DNA of 64,000 nt from Azadirachta indica (Eukaryota; Streptophyta; Magnoliopsida; Sapindales; Meliaceae): the NCBI GenBank assembly GCA_022749755.1, contig CM040444.1, forward strand, positions 3,103,009-3,167,008, written 5' to 3'. The notes beneath the pieces were generated by a model, which saw only the letters and a list, made by a program, of their open reading frames with translations, made no database searches and was not told the DNA's origin. The position numbers and the translations under genes are program-made. Positions 60,101 through 64,000 of this stretch are shown here, in pieces (within the stretch, counting starts at the first letter, position 1; each line of letters starts with the position of its first letter).

Positions 60101-62757
60101 ACGGTTGATTTAAGCTCATGACCAGAAGCTTGTTAACATTGTATTCTCAATCTAGGTGTGTTGGTTCTGATTGCTTATTTTGTATTAATATTACCTGCTT
60201 TTTACCAATATTCAAACAACTGTTTTGGTCTTGGTCTTGGTCTTAACTGAAATTGCAAGCAAAAAGGAGAAAGAAAAAATCTGTTGGATTAGAAGCCCAC
60301 TTTATTATCCGCTGTAAACTATAATGTATTCTGATTGAAAACAACTGATATGGATGATTGGCATCATTCTCCAGTAAATGAAGCAGAATTAGAGAGATTA
60401 AAGCATGCTTTGAAGCTTCTTTCAGAGGCTGAGAAACAACTAAGGGTTTCAAGCGAACGCTCGACGTGGTTCACAGCAACGTTATTGCAGCTTGGTTCAG
60501 TGCATTCACCAGATCTCACTCAATCAGGTAGCAGCAGAAGGCAGAGTTCTAAAACTACTGAGGAAGATCTATCAAGCTCTTCGAGAGAAGTTACTGTTTA
60601 CAAGCGGAAGTCGGGTGCTCAATATATGGTTCGAAATTCAACTTCTCCAGTTTCCTTGCATGAACCAGTCAAGCGAAATTCCAGCCATCAAGGAGAAGTA
60701 TTATCACAGATTGATGGTCATAGTTCTTATTCCAAGCCCCCACATGGCCGATTGAAGAATGGCAGTTCCTTAGCTGTCTCACACAGTACTGACATGGTTG
60801 AAAATATGATTATTACATGCAGAAATTCTGAAAAGCTTGGTGATATCTGGGCTAAATGTATTGAAAGGTGCCATTCGAAGACATTGAAGCAACTACTATG
60901 GGCCCATGGAAAGCTTTGGTCTATCTCTCAAGTTGAAGGTAAATTCATAAGTTTTCTACTGAAGGTGAATAAAATGCAAAAGAATAAATATATAGATATA
61001 TGTTTCTTCATTGCACATCTTGTAGATTCAAATAGCTTGAGTTCTTTGAAGCCATTATCATTTGTGTATTGTTCTCTATGCAGGTGTTTTAATAGCCTAC
61101 GTTGCATTTGGCGATGGAGATATTAAATCTAGAGCAGAAAGGTTTTTGAGCAGTATCACCAATTCGATTGAAACTGTCTTGAGACGCAATGTAGAGGTTA
61201 GAATAATCCTCTTGCCAGATGGTGAGGGAATTTCAAATGACTTATCGATAGGTCTGAAGAAGACAGAAACTGCTGCAGCAACTGAGAGGGAAAGAAAGGC
61301 ACTTTGGTCAAATGCAAATGATAATTATTCCGATTCAGACTCTCAGCAGATGCCAGTGAAAGTATCCAGAGGAAGTTTTAATGAGTTGGAAGGTAAGCGT
61401 AAAGGATCAGACGATTATTCTAATTGTTCTCCTCTTCTGGCTGAAGGCAACTCTGAAATAAGTAGTACAAAGGAAAGAAGACAGGAGGTACCAATGCAGC
61501 GAATAGAATCCATTATCCGTGAGCAGAGGTTAGAAACTGCTTGGTTACAAGCTGCGGAGAAAGGGAACCCTGGATCATTGAATAATTTGAGACCTGAGAA
61601 GAATCAAGTACTGCCTCAGGAGGATATCTACCGACAAAATCATTTAGAGTCCGTGCTTTCATCAGGATTGTCTTCTCGGCAATGGGAAGATGAATTAAAT
61701 CAGGAGCTCAAAATTTTGAAGCTTAATGATGAAAGAGTGCTCCAGAAGGACCAGAATGGTAAAAGGAGCGAACTTTATCCTATGTCACCAAGCTTACTGC
61801 ATGACAGCAGCTTTATGGGCAATTTCAGCAAAGAAAACTTGTGAGTCTTTCTCTTATCTCAATACTATGGATATAATTACTTTCTGCAGTCCTCTATGAC
61901 TCCTTATATCCCATTTGATTTCTGAAACCAAAGCCTAGAAATGCATAGTACAAATAGGTAGCTTAAAATTGAATCTAATTCTGAAGTTGAAGAGAAAAGT
62001 AGTTCAATCCAAAATTAGTAAGCTCCTCGTCAGATAGTTCATTGATTTGGTGATTTAAAATCTGTAATCTTCTGCATCATGTAAAATAAACAACAATAAG
62101 GTGAAACAGTTCTCAGTAGACTGCATTTAAGCCTTGAATCCCTCCATGTCAAAATTCTGCTTTGGAACTCTTGATTTTTCCCCGAATTTCAGTTCTTGAT
62201 GTTGAGTCATTAGATGATGCAATGTATTTATTTCTTGTGTTCACTTATTCTGAATACTTAGTATGCTGTTGTTTCCTTCTTATTTTTCTTGGAATACATG
62301 ACTTTAGAATGATGATCATTTTCTATGGAATTTGCTGTGACTCTGATGAAAAGATTGTTAATCAGCTGTGAATAAAAATATAACTTTGTTTTTCTTTTTT
62401 CTCTTTTGTTCTGTTTTTTTTTTTTTCGCGAATTGGTAGATTTTTGTTTAGATTATACACAGCTCATGCTAAATCTTAATCTTGGTGTTCCTTCAGGGGA
62501 TACGAGTCAGGATCAGCAACTGGTGGATGCAGTGGTCTTTTCTGTTGGAATAACACCAAAGCTCCCAAGAGGGGAAAGGTATGCATATCAATATATTTCC
62601 TCCTTCATTGCAGGATTTTGGATCAATTCACGATATTTACTACCTGTTTTGTGAAAAGGTCAAAGGAACTCCTGTTCGATCACGAAAAGGTCGCCGTTTT
62701 TCATTGTTTGGTGATTGCACAAAGGCAAAGAAAAGTGAGAGCAGACTTAGAAGATAA
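57193..62757 (+). CDS. STI: STICHEL, DnaX (DNA polymerase III gamma/tau)-like regulator of trichome branching
   Basis: Exons 57193-59280, 59486-59675, 60375-60938, 61084-61840, 62497-62578 and 62659-62757 (stop TAA) close in frame at 1259 aa; the Arabidopsis protein is of similar length. It begins MAEMRGRLQLKKELTQIRKA, ARVLRDPGTTSSWKSPLSSS, the family signature. A long acidic/Ser-rich region with basic patches follows. The DnaX-like AAA module starts near residue 475 (YKPMFFDELIGQ): Walker A GPRGTGKT (500-507), zinc-binding Cys 519, 528, 531, 534, Walker B VIDECHLL (about 581-588), and IQSRCQKY with the sensor Arg. Then come LNEAELERLKHALKLLSEAE, WFTATLLQLGS and the C-terminal LGYESGSATGGCSG and FSLFGDCTKAKKSESRLRR. 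Family knowledge: STI sets trichome branch number in a dose-dependent way; despite the DnaX fold no replication role is known. The start is the ATG at 57193. The neighbours AL6 and ISPD support STI over its STI-like paralogues. Confidence 0.95.
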
Positions 62758-63052
62758 ATGGGAAGTTTCAACAGATGGGGTTGTGAATTTATCCTGTTGG
62801 TTTTCTTTACAATATATTTTTTCTATGTATTTAGTTTCCGGTTAAAACCATTCTTCAAGAATGTGCGCTCAAAGAGAAATATGTCAAATGACAGAAAGAT
62901 TTATTATTGGACTTAGGCAATTCTTTAGCTTCAGCCAATTCCTATGCCATGAATAAAAGAAATGAGAAACAGTTTATTAATTTTCAGACCCTAAAGTTCA
63001 GAGAATGGAACATCAAGCAAATACAAGATAGAATACAGAACGGATATAAACT
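62758..63052. other. Convergent 3' ends of STICHEL (+) and ISPD (-)
   Basis: Only 295 bp separate the two stop codons, so the two 3' UTRs must share or overlap this space. No separate element is seen. Confidence 0.6.
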
Positions 63053-63798
63053 TTATTTAGAAGATTCTGAGCTCAGATTCAATACTCTCTCTGCAAGTAA
63101 CAAATCATCTGGAGTTGTAACCTGGAAGTAAGAACCACAAAAACACCAATCCACAGTTCATATAACTTTACGTTCCTTTTTCTCATGCATAGAATGAATT
63201 GTTGTGGATGCTAAACAGTGTTGACTTTGTACCACAAAAATGTTAAATTGTAAGAGAATAAAGTTCTGATACCTTGATGTTGGTGTAAGATCCTTCAGTG
63301 ATGTATACAGGATGTTTAAGATACTCCACTATAGATACATCATCAGTAACTTCAAGACGTTCCCTGCAGACACCAAAATGAGAAATCACCATAAATTTTT
63401 TTTATCTAGAAATTGTCTACACCAAAATGTGTGAACATATAGACACTAAAGGTGTTGAAAAGGACAAGTTTAATAACACGGGTGGTGTATGGTGTAATAG
63501 AGATGTGTCAATATTATTTTGGGGGAACAAGCTTAAGAAGCAGTTGTGAGAGCAGTATGAATAGGAGAAAGATAACCATTACCTATTGACAAGTTCAAAA
63601 CCTTTCTTAAGCAACTCAGGCTTAATCACCTGTACAGAAAAGGTTTATTGGGAGTTACAAAATAATATATCCAATATGTTGAATTATAGGATAGAAATGA
63701 ATGGTATATAATCTGTTTTGACAGCAAACCTGAGGGGTCTGCATTTCCCAAAGCGTTTTTCGATCCAGGGTTCTAACCACAAAAGATTCGCTGTTTGC
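63053..63798 (-). CDS. ISPD: ISPD, 2-C-methyl-D-erythritol 4-phosphate cytidylyltransferase (last four exons)
   Basis: Minus-strand exons 63730-63798, 63583-63629, 63273-63363 and 63053-63121 (stop TAA) encode the last 91 residues: [66 protein letters not shown] and [14 protein letters not shown] with a short Ser-rich tail. These are the C-terminal motifs of IspD/MCT, including the conserved Thr-Pro-Gln and Thr-Asp-Asp of the active site and the TPDD near the end. Family knowledge: the enzyme makes CDP-methylerythritol from MEP and CTP in the plastid methylerythritol phosphate pathway. The nucleotide-binding N-terminal half and transit peptide lie beyond 64000. 63,799-64,000 is intron. Confidence 0.95.
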
Positions 63799-64000
63799 CT
63801 GCATGCAGGTCAGGACATGAATTTCCAAACCCATGAAGTCAATGAATCAGCAGAGTTTTGATACACTGATTAAATCACATGCTGCATATCCGTACCACAT
63901 GGCTTAAAAGAACAGAAAAGAATTTCTTGTCTAGCTACTGGGCAAAGTTACGTGAAACAAAATGACAAAAAGTATCTAGTCTCTTAGTATATACATAAGT
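63799..64000 (-). other. ISPD intron
   Basis: Non-coding sequence upstream of the first visible ISPD exon, with the acceptor ...GCATGCAG at its end on the minus strand. It runs off the window. Confidence 0.7.

Overview
The window is nuclear DNA of a eudicot plant. The genes have many GT-AG introns, the intergenic DNA is AT-rich and full of microsatellites, MITEs and a small LTR element, and all recognised proteins have close Arabidopsis counterparts. I cannot name the species. The gene order YacP/NYN protein, NAC035/LOV1, Alfin-like AL6, STICHEL, ISPD matches, as I remember it, the Arabidopsis order At2g02410, At2g02450, At2g02470, At2g02480, At2g02500. The window is therefore probably the colinear segment, expanded by intergenic growth and extra genes.

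Layout, left to right. 389-4430 (+): the 3' part of a YacP-type NYN-domain gene. 5016-5970: a TRIM-like miniature LTR retrotransposon with 168-bp LTRs, a tRNA-Met primer site and a polypurine tract. 6131-6340: a minisatellite. About 6.35-18.35 kb: a long AT-rich region without a recognisable gene. 18446-20292 (+): a three-exon NAC transcription factor (LOV1/NAC035 type). 20.3-26.5 kb: a second gene-poor region ending in a block of related, partly nested foldback/MITE elements (24.5-25.9 kb), one of which has a perfect 9-bp target duplication. 26519-30451 (-): a nine-exon EngA/Der double GTPase. 31381-31610: a second MITE family. 31.8-32.4 kb (-): a decayed TIR-NBS-LRR relic. 33968-38141 (+): an Alfin-like PHD protein. 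39.0-40.75 kb (-) and 40.94-41.64 kb (+): two multi-exon pseudogenes lying head to head, one of lipid-A-disaccharide synthase (LPXB) and one of the 3' end of COP1. 44045-49195 (+): an eleven-exon P-loop NTPase that I cannot assign to a named gene. 49.2-57.2 kb: gene-poor DNA with a large AAT/AAC microsatellite and two more MITE copies. 57193-62757 (+): STICHEL, a DnaX-like protein. 63053-63798 (-): the last four exons of ISPD, convergent with STICHEL and running off the right edge.

The genes are independent single-gene units: two chromatin or transcription regulators (NAC, Alfin-like), a ribosome-assembly-type GTPase, a trichome-branching regulator and a plastid isoprenoid enzyme. The least ordinary content is the adjacent LPXB and COP1 pseudogenes, the nested MITE block with its sister copies 30 kb away, and the TRIM element. 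I found no convincing new biological system. Exon coordinates were read by eye from splice consensus and reading-frame continuity; each complete gene model closes in frame.
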